From the NCBI GenBank assembly GCA_963693305.1, contig OY855914.1, forward strand, positions 13,200,283 through 13,264,282: DNA of 64,000 bases, in the 5' to 3' direction. This DNA comes from Meandrina meandrites. Lineage: Eukaryota > Cnidaria > Anthozoa > Scleractinia > Meandrinidae. Position numbers and translations under genes: made by a program. Within the stretch, counting starts at the first letter, position 1, and the number at the start of each line of letters is the position of its first letter. A model generated the notes under the pieces. It was not told the origin of the DNA, ran no database searches, and saw nothing but the letters and a program-made list of their open reading frames with translations. Below, one piece after another: positions 33,988 to 46,310 of this stretch.

Positions 33988-36038
33988 TTGAATTATAAGA
34001 AAATGACACGTCAAGGGAAGCTTGCAGAATGGTATTCGTCGCACTACTGAGCACGTTCGTAACACTACGGATAGGCTTAAAATCAACTGAACATCATTAA
34101 TGTCCGTGTTTATCGGTGCAGTTGCTATATTGATATACTAATTGAGTGTTGATCATCGAACCTTTGCCCTTAAAAGCACTGAGCGGCACACTGCATGGTG
34201 ATCATGACTAAATATCATTGCTAGTTAAAGTTATTACATAACTAAGGCACCTTCTAAAAATTAGTTCAACTCATTTCAAATTTATTTTCATTTCAAAATA
34301 ACACCCAATCAACTGAAGTTCCATGTTGTCCATGGTTAATAATACATGTATGACGCCACTTCCTTTTTTTGTTTTTCATTCTCGCAAAGCATAATAATTG
34401 AATTTCTCACTTTGCATAAACACCAAAGTGAAGCACGTTTGAATGGCATGATATGGAAAACATCCCGGTCAATTGTATTTGATGTCAAGTGCTAGATCGA
34501 TGCTAGAGAACAGCAACGTCGACGCATTTCGCTTAGTTTTCGTGGTAAAAATCAGTTGCTTTTCATTGTTTTTAAAATAGACTTTTGTCAGTCATGGCTT
34601 ATAATTCTAGTGTAGTGCATGGTTCAGGGTTAACTACACTGCTCTAAATTTACAGCTGCATGGGAAGCGAACCAGAAAGTTCCTTAGAATGGCCATCTTC
34701 CGCAACGCAATATAAACCCCTACGCAACGCTCGTAAACCAGTAAAACTGGAAAGTCTCGATTACTTCATATTCTTCGTCTCCTGTTGAGAGTATTGCTCT
34801 CAGCCAAGTGGCTAGTGCTGTATTGTCAGGACTGTCTGTTTTTCAGTGCTTGTTTTTTTTAAGAGGTGATGGTCGTTCTATAAAAGCGAACGTTTAACAT
34901 GGACACTTAGAAGATAGTCCGTCAGGAACAAGTATACCACCTATAAATATTCTGTTGAATTATTTTTATTTAGTATATTTAATTTAATATATTTATGAAT
35001 TCGAGTCCTAGAAAACTTACAACAAAAAGCTCTAACGAAACTATTTTATGCATATTTTAATATTTATAAAGCCGTTTTAAGATGTCGCTATATTTAACAG
35101 TGTTGATAAATGGAAATAAAAACTGTTAAAATCACAACGTTTATTAACATGATAACCTCGCACGAACCACAACTCTACCAGATTTGTATACCGGAAAAGT
35201 AAGACAGCTTGATTTGCGCTTTTTTTAAACTAATGGAAATTGTTTCATAACATCCATGGGTAGTTTACAAAACAAAGCAAACCAAAATTATAAAATCTCG
35301 TAAAAGCAGTGATCGCGTTAAGTACTCACGAAAAATGAATTTGAAACGTTGTTATTAATTCTGCGACATTTCTGGCAAATGTTTGCTTTTGCAAAGAACT
35401 CCTGTCAGTGAAAAGTATACTACCTCCCGAAAACTCAGTCTGAACACTTTTCTAATGTCAAGGCATAAAAGGCAATAAAGCAATTATTTATTCGCCGACG
35501 GCCAATCGTGCGAACAACAGCAGGTGCAACATGGTGACCACGTTACTGACAATGCGTAAGATGAAAACTGCTTTAGTATGATAGGCCGGAATGCCAACTT
35601 CTCAACTGTCAGCCATAAGTGTTCAAAACTTTAGTGGCGAATTAGGTGGAAAATCAGCGCGACCTCGCGTGATCGCACATTTTTAACTTAAAGCTGTCAA
35701 ATGTGTAGGAAATTTCGCCCCAAATGCTCCAGTTAACATTTCACAACTTGCCGGAATGTGGTTTTGGAAAAGTGGCGATAATTTCTCGATTTTTCCGAAA
35801 TTGCGTTACCGGCTACGTCATTTTCGGGTTTTACTTCGGGTACCGAACACAAATGAGAACACATTGTTCCACCATTGTTTTGTGAGTCATTGTGTTTTGG
35901 TCAGTATTGTCTGTTGTCTTTTTTTGTTTCTATTATTTTACGTCAGCTGTGTCCGGTTCACGAAGTATAAGCCTCATTTTCATGGTCTGCTGTCGACCAA
36001 TGAACGCGCGAGAATATTCTCAGTTATTGGGTACAATT
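33988..36038. other. 3' flank of the GPCR gene and spacer
   Basis: No further gene seen. Very AT-rich at 34950-35160 with several AATAAA-like signals in reach of the receptor. Open frames at 35756-36122 have no splice support. Confidence 0.45.
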
Positions 36039-36275
36039 GGCCGTTTTTATACTAGACACACGCTACCTGTCTGGACAAACTTGGGCAAACATTTTGTAGG
36101 TGGTCTGGTTATGCGTCTCTAGTATAAAGATGGGCACAAGACGCGTAACGTGTCTAGACGAGCTACCTTTCGTAATACATCTTTCAAGACGAATTACGAA
36201 AGATAGTAATCAAGACGTCTTTAGCCGGTAGAGACGCATAACCAGACGAACCAAGTTCGTCCAGACTAAACGGCC
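36039..36275. mobile_element. Inverted-repeat MITE, 237 bp
   Basis: GGCCGTTT near the left edge and AAACGGCC at the right edge, with inner inverted blocks GTCTGGTTATGCGTCTCTA (36096-36120) and TAGAGACGCATAACCAGAC (36231-36249) and CTGTCTGGACAAACTTGG against CCAAGTTCGTCCAGAC. ATT flanks both ends. Arm symmetry is broken by a small insertion on the left. Confidence 0.55.
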
Positions 36276-37517
36276 ATTACTTTTGTCATTCAAGTTCCGT
36301 CAGTGAGAAAGTCTGCAACAGAAACTGAACAACATGAATTTTTAAATAGTAATTTCTGTCTTATATTATACGATCGCGATGCCTGGAATGTACTCTTTAA
36401 CAAATGAGAAATGAAAGCAAGGGACCGCGGACGAAAATGCTGCTGGTGTACGTAGGAGCTACTGACAGCTCTAATCAGCCAAAAATAAAATACAAAGACA
36501 ATAAACTGCAAGGCTGACACTACGTAGAAATGGAAAGCCTTAACGGGACAACGACATGATAGAGTCCAAACTGAAAGCCAAAAATGCAAACTCTGGACAC
36601 CTGTTTCGACCTGATTGGGTCTCGTCAGCAGAGTGTATGCCGCACAGAATAGAACAACTAGCGTGAAGACAGTCGTCTATAAAGTGCTCGCTGGTAATGG
36701 CAATCCGAGAGGGCTCAAATTCGAAAGCCCGCCCATTGACAACAGCCGCGTGACTATTACTCAATAGGTCTTTAACAAAGCCTCTTATTTTAAAAAGGAA
36801 GTAAAATGAAGGGATTCTCTTCTTAAACAGGGTCGAGGTTTGAATGCCTCAGCAGCACCACCCCCACCAAACCTTCCGTTAGGTTCCCCGCCCCCTCCTC
36901 CCTCCTCCCGGCAAGCGAGCCTTGCTAAGTCCAGCTGGGTGATGCTTTTCTCGGCGACCTACTACAAAATACAAAAGGAAAAATGAATAGAAAAAAAAAA
37001 TTGACGTAAGATTGAGTTAAACTCATTATACTATTCTGCTGTGTACCATAGGTTAAAAATTATCGTGTAGTACCACCCTGGAATGGAGCATTTGAATGCC
37101 TTTTGGACCTCAGCCGGCGAAGAAGACGGGAGAGGGAGGTAATTTCATTAAGCTAAACTTGTAGAAGTTTAGATTAACGAGACGTCAGGGGGGAGGTCAA
37201 ATTTTCGGTTCTCCAATGGATTCTGGAACAAAGCAATCGAGATATATATTCCCATTACTTTTCAATTGTAATAATGAGATGAGTGAAAACGTTTTAGCCG
37301 AGCGGTGATACAAAATATTTACGATCCTTAGTCAACAGAGGAGGGAATCCAGACGTATTTTGTGAGTTAGGGTAACACAAGTCAACGAAAAGCTACGAGA
37401 ATTGACCTCTCATCAGAGGGGCCGATGAAAACAAGGCATGCAAATGACGCCCTGGATTTGAGGTTAATCAGCACGTGATACAGTAACAGGTGAAATACAA
37501 GTGATTGGAAAAGGTGG
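36276..37517. other. Spacer, no gene seen
   Basis: Contains a C-rich patch at 36855-36915 and no exon that I can support. Confidence 0.4.
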
Positions 37518-38146
37518 TTAAGACGGAATCCACCAGGAAGTCGAGTAATATTTATTTAAGTTGGACAAAAATCGAGTACCAGAGTAATTTAAATCCTATT
37601 GCGTTATTTTCTACCCTAAATAAAAGGTAAAGATGTAAGTAATTATCACTTATAACACCAACAACAATTTCTTATCAGGGTCTTAGAAAATGAATTTCAA
37701 AGTTCACAAGCTATAGGGAAATTCTCACGTGCAGCCATTTTGTAAAATCGTCTTTAAGCGATTCAGTGGAATTCAGTGAAATTTCAAAATTTGTTTTCGG
37801 TGTTTGGTGTTGTTAGAAAAGATTTCTTTTGATAAGATATTTGAAGCAGTAACAAAAAAGTTTGCAATAAGGTGTAAATAATTTTGGTACAACAATTTCT
37901 TATCAGAGCCTGAGAAAATGAAATTTAATGTTCACAAGCTATAGGCAAAAGCTCGCGTCTTTTAAGCGATTTAGTGGAATTCAGCGGAACTTCGAGATTG
38001 GTTTTCGATGTTTGGTGTTGTTAGAAAAGATTTCTTTTGATAAGATATTTGAAGCAGTAACACAAAAGCTTGCAATAAGGTGTAAATAATTTTGGTACAT
38101 AATTTTGTCCAACAACTACTCGAAGTCCTGGCGGATTCCGTCTTAA
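37518..38146. mobile_element. TTAA-ended non-autonomous element with internal duplication, 629 bp
   Basis: Inverted ends TTAAGACGGAATCCACCAGG and, complemented at the right, TTAAGACGGAATCCGCCAGG, each edged by TTAA. The interior is two tandem copies of a roughly 220-bp unit (about 37665-37890 and 37890-38100) sharing ACAATTTCTTATCAG, TGTTTGGTGTTGTTAGAAAA and GATAAGATATTTGAAGCAGT. No coding frame. Confidence 0.68.
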
Positions 38147-38532
38147 TTTAATTTGTAAGGAAATGAACGGGTTGACGTCTCATGTCGTTGGGATAATGTG
38201 CACCTGCACTGCAAAACACTACAGGGATGGCTGTGCAGTTATGCAGCGTGGTCGTTAGTGATTCTTATAACTCTTCCTTATTTAGTCCTTTTAATATCTT
38301 CTTTCCGTCTTAGTTACACGATTGCAGCTAAGGAGGGTTGGGGGACATACAGGAGTATGCCGCCAGAAAACTTTTAATTTTAGGGGCTTGGGAATGCCAT
38401 TTCCCACGATTTCCTGGGAAAATTTTCATAAATCAAAACACGCAGAAACGTTTAGTATTCAGTACCTTTTGTTGTTTAAATGTCAACCTTTGCAACAGAA
38501 GAATTAATAGGAGAGACTAATTAATAGCGTTT

Positions 38533-38888
38533 TTACAAGCAAAGGGGAAGACGTCGATCCCCTTTAGAAGGGCAAATTCCAAAACCACATTGTCAATGTC
38601 GACATCGTTATGCTTATGGATGTGGAGAATTGCCAAGGAGGACAATCTCTCTGCACTCATAGTGCTGCAAAGGGGTTTTTAATCTCTTCGTGCCGATAAA
38701 AACTGCTTTCAGCAGCATAGGTTGACGCAGGGTACATAAGCAGAGTGATCAGGGCCACATATACGTCTGGATAAAGCTGAAAGCGAGGGTCTTGACCAAA
38801 GTCTGAGGCTTTTCATCCCGACAAATTTGTGCTTCCATCTTTTGACCTCGGCATTGAAGTGGTCCTTTGTGATCTCCGTGTTACTTCG
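38533..38888 (-). pseudogene. hAT transposase C-terminal remnant
   Basis: On the minus strand the conceptual translation runs TKDHFNAEVKRWKHKF, then after frameshifts AAESSF and MSAERLSSLAILHIHKHNDV. The ERL-S-LAILHIH block preceded by AE-SF is the hAT dimerisation region of the transposase family, and FNAEVKRWKHK resembles the stretch just upstream. At least two frame changes and an internal TGA mark it as dead. No TIRs or N-terminal half seen nearby. Confidence 0.65.
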
Positions 38889-39231
38889 CAGCAACGTAAT
38901 GAGAAAAACTCCGTAAAACCGGCCGATTTAATTATAAAAGACGCTTTTCGCCAATAAATGTATATATTTTTTTGGATTTCCGTAGGTACGCACGCGCGTA
39001 CGTGCTTATATGGTCGCTACGCCCCAAGACTTAGGAACACCTAGACCCACCTATGCTGACGCCAAGGACAAAAGTTAATTTATATTTACGAGTCTCGTGA
39101 AAAATTCGCCGTTCTCACCATAAGGAAGAATTTGGTCATTCACGTTGTTATTTTCCAAAGGATGAAAAAGAAATGCAGTTTTTTTCCCTTCTAGCACATG
39201 TAATGCCACGCTATGCATGCTTCGTAGATGA

Positions 39232-39987
39232 TCATAAGCTGAACCAAACTAACTGCTGTGAAAGTAGCCGGCGGTTAATCTCCTCCAGTGCATGCGCAAG
39301 ACGGCTGGCATTCTTTTGTGGCGTGGTTGTTGTTTTCATTATTTCATCAGTTGCAAGAAACCGATCCGAGCTTGTGTTCCTGTCCTGTTGAGTCTTAGAG
39401 TCTTTTTCAGGCTTCTTTACTTGTGCTTTATGTTGAATGGGAATATTCGTCTTTCTCTTCGATGGCATAACATTCATAATCTGTTCAGTAAAGAAAAATA
39501 TAGCTATTAGGCATAATTGGTTAATACTTTTATCAACATGCTTGAACTAAGACCACGTCCACACCGCGTATATACAATACAATCCAAAACTTAATTAACA
39601 ACTCCGGATCCCTATGTAGGGCTTTTTAGTGACAATATATATATAAATAATATAATAAATTAGACTAATAGTATTTCGTAAACGTCAGAATACTTAACAA
39701 TTTTTCATGTTCCCTTTTGTAAACGGTCAATGCCATTTTAGTGATGGCATCGACCAAAGAATTGCAATACTTGAGCTCCCCTGTCGTTCTTGCTGACGCG
39801 TGCAGCACCATATTTGTGGTCCATGGTATATAAACGCTTATCCAAAACTAGTAATGGTATATTGTAATTCCTGAGTTTTGATTGGTTAATAATGATTGGT
39901 TAATGATTGAGCTCATATACCATTGACCACAAATTTCGTAGCCGATATGCTCAAATATTGCAATTCTTTTGGGCGTTTTTAATAAAA

Positions 39988-40021
<34 letters not shown>

Positions 40022-41106
40022 CGTTATAGCCACTGAACTCGGCGCTACGCGCCTCGTTGGCTATCTACCATCTCATATCCAACACGCGCCCGTGGAATAA
40101 TTGTTAAATATACCCTGGCCTGTAAGCTAATCAAAACTGAGGAATTGCAATATACCATGCCTGGTTTTTAATAAACGAATAAGTAGTATTAAATAAGACT
40201 TATGTTTTAAAATTGACACAAAACTTACGAGATTAATAATATTCATTTGAAGGAAAACATTGTGATGATGAATCAACTTGAGAGAAAGAGGGTCGTTAAC
40301 ACGTCGTCCTAACAAAATGTCTATGCGTATGCGACACCTTTTTGCACATCATGCTGCTCGATGCTGTTACCTCGTCATTTAGCGAATTTATATTAGATGA
40401 CGGGAAACTCGTCTCAGCCTAATTGTCTGAAAGAATACCGTCTAATATGAATTTAAGGACGGTAAAACCGCTTTAAAATAGCGAATAGTATAAATTGATA
40501 AAGGTGTAAATGGATTAGAGACGAAGGAAGGCGCGATTGGTCTAATGACCAGTGCCTTGCTCAAATGGGGGATAAAGCTATCCAGCGGATAGGTGTTGAC
40601 AAAACAAATTACGCTATCCACTGGATAGTGATTTATCCAATAGTTAGGCTATCCATCCTTTGAACAACCGTGGACAGAGCGAGAGGTCCGTATGCTTTTG
40701 TTGTGTTCTTATAACATAATTAGGCAAGAAACTTTATTTTGACAGTTGTTCTCCTGACAAAAGTAAAATTTGCTTGAAGGCAGAATCAATACTCGTCACT
40801 TCAAATCATACTACGGGAAGTGGAATTAGTGTCCGGCTGGGTAAGAGGCTTAGCTTGAAGAGCAACTGTTTTAGAATTCTAAAACATGTTTTTAATTAAG
40901 GTACGAATGCGAAATGGTATGTACAGCATTATCTCATAGACATAAACCAATCTGAACGTTTGTTATATAATCATTAATTTTGGTAAACGTAAGTATAACT
41001 GGTACTGACTGTTTACCTTTCTTTGATCCAAGCGTTTGATGATAATTGCTGGCTGCGTTTCCTTGATCTCATATCTTGACCTACGCTCCTTCCTTCTCTT
41101 TGCCAT
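39232..41106 (-). CDS. Three-exon gene of unknown function (128 aa), basic, probably nuclear or cytosolic
   Basis: Exon 1 (41106-41017) starts in a strong ATG context (AACTATGGC) and encodes MAKRRKERRSRYEIKETQPA plus ten more residues to the donor AAAG|GTAAAC. Exon 2 (40276-40229) follows CCTCTTTCTCTCAAG and encodes LIHHHNVFLQMNIINL, ending at CTC|GTAAGT. Exon 3 (39480-39232) follows TTTTTCTTTACTGAACAG and encodes 82 residues beginning IMNVMPSKRKTNIPIQHKAQ and ending RLLSQQLVWFSL before TGA. All three junctions are phase 0 and the frame stays open, which is better support than any exon alone. A further acceptor (GGAATGTTGCAG) just upstream suggests a 5'UTR exon. No signal peptide or membrane span; Lys/Arg-rich start and a polar Thr/Gln-rich middle. 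I do not recognise the family. Intron 1 is partly a MITE-rich region. Confidence 0.5.
39854..40158. mobile_element. Foldback MITE, 305 bp, in an intron of the unknown gene
   Basis: Outer arms ATGGTATATTGTAATTCCTG and CAGTTTTGATT-complement at the right (AGGAATTGCAATATACCAT); inner arms CAATTATTCCACTCGCGC and ATCTCATATCCAACACGCGC in opposite orientation. Lies between exons 2 and 3 of the gene at 39232-41106. Confidence 0.6.
40545..40680. repeat. Interspersed repeat with TATCCAGCGGATA palindromes
   Basis: Contains CTATCCAGCGGATAG, TATCCACTGGATAG and ATCCAATAG in close succession, a palindrome-rich repeat I have seen associated with coral MITEs. Boundaries are approximate. Confidence 0.4.
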
Positions 41107-41694
41107 AGTTAGCCGTGTGTATAAATTTGCTCGATATTCTGCAACATTCCAAAAAACTCTTAATGGTTCGATAACAATATTTACCACAAAGTTGATAAAC
41201 CCTGCATGTATTGGTTGTGCTGTGGCATTTCTCTGAATTAAGGTCATCCCCCGAAATAGAACTGAACAAAGATTTTCAACGAAACTTTGCCAACTGGTTG
41301 GTTATCGTAGGGGAACTTAAATTTTGAATTAAAAAGGGGGGGGTCACCACATTCGTTTAGGAGCAGGAAGACTTTATATTACCTTATATATACCACATAA
41401 TTCCTAATGCAATATAGCGCAATGACCTTAAATAACGTGACTAAAATCATGAAGAAAACGTGGGGAACAGTTAAAAATGAAATCACCGTATACAAAGTTT
41501 CGTACCGGAGAAACGCCTCCCACCAATGCTTCGTTTTTCAATAAAGACATGACCACAAACACAAGAGCTGCTTGAACCTAAAATCTGTAACGCAATAAAT
41601 ATAAAAACGTTAGCGGACTGATTCTGAAGAATTATTTAATAGACAAAGGTATTCTCCGTTAAAAATGTTAAAAGTTTTATTAAAGGCACACAAA

Positions 41695-41775
41695 CCGTCT
41701 TCGATCACCTAGATTCGAACCCAGATCATGATCAGAGTGTGATGATATCTTTATCATCGAAACGCTGATTGTATC
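41695..41775 (-). mobile_element. Possible tRNA-like SINE remnant
   Basis: On the minus strand a B-box-like GGGTTCGAATCTAGG is preceded by a tRNA-sized stretch, but the A box and cloverleaf are not convincing. Not called as a tRNA gene. Confidence 0.3.
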
Positions 41776-41914
41776 TTTTTGAATTAACCTTTAATCTGAA
41801 TTCCCCTGGTTTAATTTTCATCTAAATAGAGAGAAGATTCCACTAACCTAATAAGGTGAGGTTTTTGATGGGGTTCACCGTGACACTATAAAGTACATCT
41901 ATACAGATCGTACA

Positions 41915-42287
41915 ACTACGGATCTACGCCGGCTACGGATCTTCGGATCTACACATCTACGCATCTACACATCTACACATCTACACATCTACACACCTAC
42001 GCATCTACGCAGCTACGCAGCTACGCAGCTACACATCTACACATCTACACATCTACACATCTACGCATCGACACATCTACACATCTACACATCCACACAT
42101 CTACACATCTACACATCCACACATCTACACATCTACACATCTACCCATCTACACATCTACGCATCTACGCATCTACGCATCTACGCATCTACGCATCTAC
42201 GCATCTACGCATCTACACATCTACACATCCACACATCCACACATCTACACATCTACACATCTACGCATCTACGCATCTACACATCTA
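41915..42287 (+). repeat. Decamer minisatellite (CTACRCATCT)n, part 1
   Basis: About 36 tandem units of 10 bp, alternating CTACACATCT and CTACGCATCT with occasional CCAC or AGCTACGC variants. No unit is separated by a unique spacer, so it is a minisatellite and not a CRISPR array. It continues after the TA MITE at 43076. Confidence 0.9.
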
Positions 42288-43073
42288 CAGTCAACTCTCT
42301 CTAAGACGGACACCGTCGGGACCGGTCCCAACTGTCCGCCTTACTAGAGAGAGGTGTCCAGCTTATACAGAGTCGGCGTAACGTGACCCCAGAAATATTC
42401 TGAGATATAATAATGCTCAACCTCTGCGCAATGAATACGCGTCTGTTCTAAGTTTGTTTAAAGTTATTTACTAAACAAAACCTACAAACCGGAACAAAAA
42501 TAATATTATAAAATTGACTCGGCTTTCGTCTACAGTATTACACATACGTACGGCGAGCAGTACACTCATGCTGCAAACTGGAACATGTCTCTCGCCTCAG
42601 TGTTTAAGCCAACGTTTCGGATAGTCTAGTATAAAAAGGTATTCATTTCTTTCAAAAAGGAATGTCGTAAATTCAAAACTTGGGCGTTTCTCTCGCTTCT
42701 ACAGACTGTAAAATTAGCAAAATCTTTGTTGCACATGCAGCTAAGGAGAGAAAAAATTCGTGATAACGGATTGTTTTTGGTGTAACAGTTTAAACTTCTC
42801 AAAGAGTCATGTACATGTATTTGGTTAAATTTCGCCTCCTCAAAACGAAATTTGCTGTCATATTCAGTATCTGCATTTCCGTTTTGAAGTATTATTAATT
42901 ACTAAACTAAAGACTTCTCAAGTGTCCGTTGACGGTTCCAAAGTGTCCGTTGTCCGTCTTAGAGGGGTGTCCGTCTTATAGGGAGTTAAGTTACAGAAAA
43001 ATGACCAAAAAACGGCAGGGACCAACACCAGGTGTCCGTCTTAAAGAGGTGTCCGTTAAGAGAGAGTTGACTG
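42288..43073. mobile_element. TA-flanked MITE (Tc1/mariner-type ends), long copy
   Basis: Starts CAGTCAACTCTCTCTAAGAC and ends GAGAGAGTTGACTG, with TA on each side (42286-42287, 43074-43075). The shared subterminal block GTGTCCGTCTTA recurs at both ends. Compared with the 155-bp copy at 43363-43517 it carries about 630 bp of extra interior. It splits the decamer minisatellite. Confidence 0.72.
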
Positions 43074-43075
43074 TA

Positions 43076-43360
43076 CACATCTACACATCTACGCATCTAC
43101 ACATCTACGCATGTATGCATCTACACATCTACACATCTACGCATCTACGCATCTACGCATCTACGCATCTACACATCATGACACATCTACATATCTACAC
43201 ATCTACAAATCTATGCATCTACACATCATGACACATCTACACATCATGACACATCTACATATCTACGCATTTACATATCTACGCATCTACGCATCTTTAT
43301 TTTTTTTTAGATATCATACGAATCTACGCATCGTACAGATGCTCTACGCATCTACGGATC
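43076..43360 (+). repeat. Decamer minisatellite, part 2
   Basis: Same CTACRCATCT unit as 41915-42287 but more diverged, with CATCATGACA variants and a short T-run interruption near 43297. Frames through it give repeated HLHIYTST peptides that are translation artefacts. Confidence 0.85.
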
Positions 43361-43362
43361 TA

Positions 43363-43517
43363 CAGTCAACTCTCTCTAAGACGGACACCGTCGGGACCGG
43401 CTCAAACTGTCCGTCTTAGAGAGGTGTCCGTCTAATAGGGAGTTTAGTTACAGAAAAATGACTGAAAAACGGCAGGACAGGACCAACACCAGGTGTCCGT
43501 TATGAGAGAGTTGACTG
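43363..43517. mobile_element. TA-flanked MITE, short copy
   Basis: Same ends as 42288-43073 (CAGTCAACTCTCTCTAAGAC / GAGAGTTGACTG), TA on both sides (43361-43362, 43518-43519). 155 bp, essentially the two ends joined. Confidence 0.72.
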
Positions 43518-43519
43518 TA

Positions 43520-46130
43520 TCCAAAAAATTGGATAAACGACCAACAATAAAAGAAAAGCGGCAAACAAATTGCCTTGGCCATCACTTAAAACAATCGTGT
43601 CCAAAGATTTTTAAAAGACAATAGATCTGTTTACGATCCCTTTTTTGCAAAGTTTTTGTGCATGGGTTATTTCCCGCAGTACAATTTCCCAGAAGCTTTG
43701 CTCAAAATTGAAGCCGCTGCATACTTCCGGATTTCGTCCACAAAAATAATCAGTTTTGCATTCTAGTTCATGTTTGGTGGAGGAGTTATCCAATAAATTC
43801 TCATCTCAGAATGTTTTAGCTTATTCTGTCTGCGTGACAAGGTACATTAACTGTAATAACTACCCTTGCTTGATGCTTATTTTGTATCGCATTTTAATGA
43901 TATCAGTTTCAATGCTGAAGACCTTTAATGCAGACGAGTTAATCACCATGAGTTTTAGTCGCGCTTGTGGTAGTCTTTACGAAAACCATTTGTGGTGTGC
44001 GGGCACAGTATAGGGCTGAGTCTCTGGTCAAATTCATTTGCCACCACTACCGGTAAAAAAATTGAACAAAATATGTTCTCCCAATAGAGCACCTCATTTA
44101 GAGCTTGTGAAGTGTCTGCCATTCGAGTGTGAACATAATAGGGACACAAGTGCTTTCGATGTAATGTTGATTTATCTAGCATCCGTCATAAATATTCGTA
44201 GTGAAACACGTCGCATATGTTGTTGGCTCCCTATTCCTAGAATCTTCTTTGTGCTATTAAGTCCCCAGTATAAAGAACGATATTCTTCAGCTGGCCAAAG
44301 TTACTAACAATAAAATGTATTGGAACAGAAACCCGGTATAACGAGCCCCCGTTATAACGAACACCTTTCCCCAGGCCATTGACACTTCGCTTTGTCGGGG
44401 TTTCCCTGCACATTTTATTACTATCGCAATAAACTCGATATTTTAGATTTATCGCTCAAAGCTGTTAAGCTGTTGTCTCTCCAAAATATCAGCTTGTGTC
44501 AAGTATAATGCGGCAAGCCATGTTTTGAGGGTAAATCCGGTTTGCGCGGCCGTAAAGCTTGATGAGTTCGAGTCGCTGGATTATTCCTGCAGTAGAATTT
44601 AGTTTGTACCGGGTTTTATACACCATGATAAGGAAGAACATCACATACGTTTCTTCTTTCTTTCATTCCCTGAATTTCTATATAAGTTATAAGATTTAAA
44701 CTCTATTCTCGGTTTTAAAAATTGGAGCTTTGCGCGTGGAGTTCTTTCTGGTGGTGAATAATTAAATATTTTGCTTGACAAAGCAAAACAGAATTCTTAC
44801 CTTTGAATTACAAGCTACACATACTCTTGACATATTTTGGGCTAGATTTCGCTTTCTTGTAGAGCAAGTTCGGGCCAAGAATAAATGCGAAGTCGATGTA
44901 GATTAAGTGTGTCCAGAGAAGCTTGAATTCTTGGTGTTTTGCCTTGTTCTAAGGCCACGCATCAGTAATGGCCACCGACAGAATTGTTTTGAACGCCATC
45001 TGTCTAGGTGTGACGTCACACACAATGTGAATAAAGTTTTGTTTGTTAGCATGTTCGCATCGTGCAAGATAAGTCTGCCAAGATATCACCTATTTTTTTT
45101 CTACTTTTTTTTATCACTATAAAAACGTCTAAGCAATTTCTAGAAAATATTGTTTTGTAGTAAATTTTTTTTATTTCATTATCTTTCCGAAGGTAGAATT
45201 TCAAGAGGACGGAAATTTACAGCGCACCATTTGACATGTACGTATGCAAGTTTAAGGTTGTCATAAAAGTTGATGGACGATGTCGCAAGGAAAAGAAATA
45301 GCAGGCGAATGATTTTTATTGTATCATAAATGTATGTCACTGGTGACGGGAAGCTGATGGAGACAGGATTTTTTCACTGTTTATGGACTTCATGCGCCAT
45401 GCATGATATCTGTCCAATATGACTCGGTTTCGACCTTCCCATAAGGACGATCTCAGGCTGCGATGGCGATCTGCGATTGCTATGATAAGCAAGAAACTTG
45501 ATATATGACCAAGGAAGGCTTATGCAAAGCCGTTTGATAAATCGATCGTTTGTATTTGCTCACATTTACTTTTTTTCCATTTCTTTTCTTTCCTAAACCG
45601 GGTTTTGTAGGTCATTATTTTCCAAAACGGATAATGATAATAATGACAATATGTACGTTTTATCAATTCAAGCCAGATGAATATTTCACCTATCCTCCAA
45701 GTAAAGTGTATCCTACGATATTTATCTTCTTGTCCTGTGGATTTTGGGAAAGAAAAGCCGGTTGGATAATAAATAATTAGACTCGTAAGAAACAGTTTAG
45801 AGAACAACACTCTGAATAATCTTACTTTAGTAAACGGAGGAACTAAAATATATATTATTTCGACACCAGAATTTGGCCGTGACATTTTAAAGGTAATTTT
45901 AAATCAGCTGTTACAAGGTAAGTATACAAGGTGAATAATTACTGACATTCTTTATTCAAGCATTTACATTGGTCATAACACTAAATACTGAAATATTTTA
46001 AAACTATCGATTTTTGATTTACAGAAAAATATCATTGAAGAAATTTTTTTCCATTACAAGTTGACAAGGTGGTTATTTTAAGTGAAGAAAATACTGACTA
46101 CAATGTTGAATAGTATTAAAGATATATCGA
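43520..46130. other. Spacer with one mariner-like scrap
   Basis: At 44331-44395 CCGGTATAACGAGCCCCCGTTATAACGA resembles the terminus of a Tc1/mariner-type element, with no second end seen. Open frames at 43756-44307 and 45520-45885 lack splice support. The latter lies downstream of gene B and could hide its last exon, but no phase-0 acceptor fits it. Confidence 0.4.
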
Positions 46131-46310
46131 TTATTGAATCCAGTATCTTTTGCTTTTCATGATGGGTATGCCAGCCTCAAAATTCCAAGAAATCGCCATC
46201 CTTTAATACAAGCAAACAAATAATTACACAAGGTAGCCCTCAAAACAGACCAAAAGAACAAAAAGGTTGGAATGGATTTAACTTCATTGCGAAAAGCGAC
46301 ACGAACTTAC

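Noticed and set aside
41695..41775. tRNA gene on the minus strand
   Set aside because: A B-box-like block is present but there is no proper A box or foldable acceptor stem.
41915..42287. CRISPR-like regular array
   Set aside because: 10-bp units in direct tandem without unique spacers, in a eukaryotic context; it is a minisatellite.
42929..43419. Frames giving repeated HLHIYTST peptides
   Set aside because: Translation of the CTACRCATCT minisatellite.
45520..45885. 121-codon frame as the last exon of gene B
   Set aside because: Its basic tail is reminiscent of the family, but no acceptor gives phase 0 in that frame.
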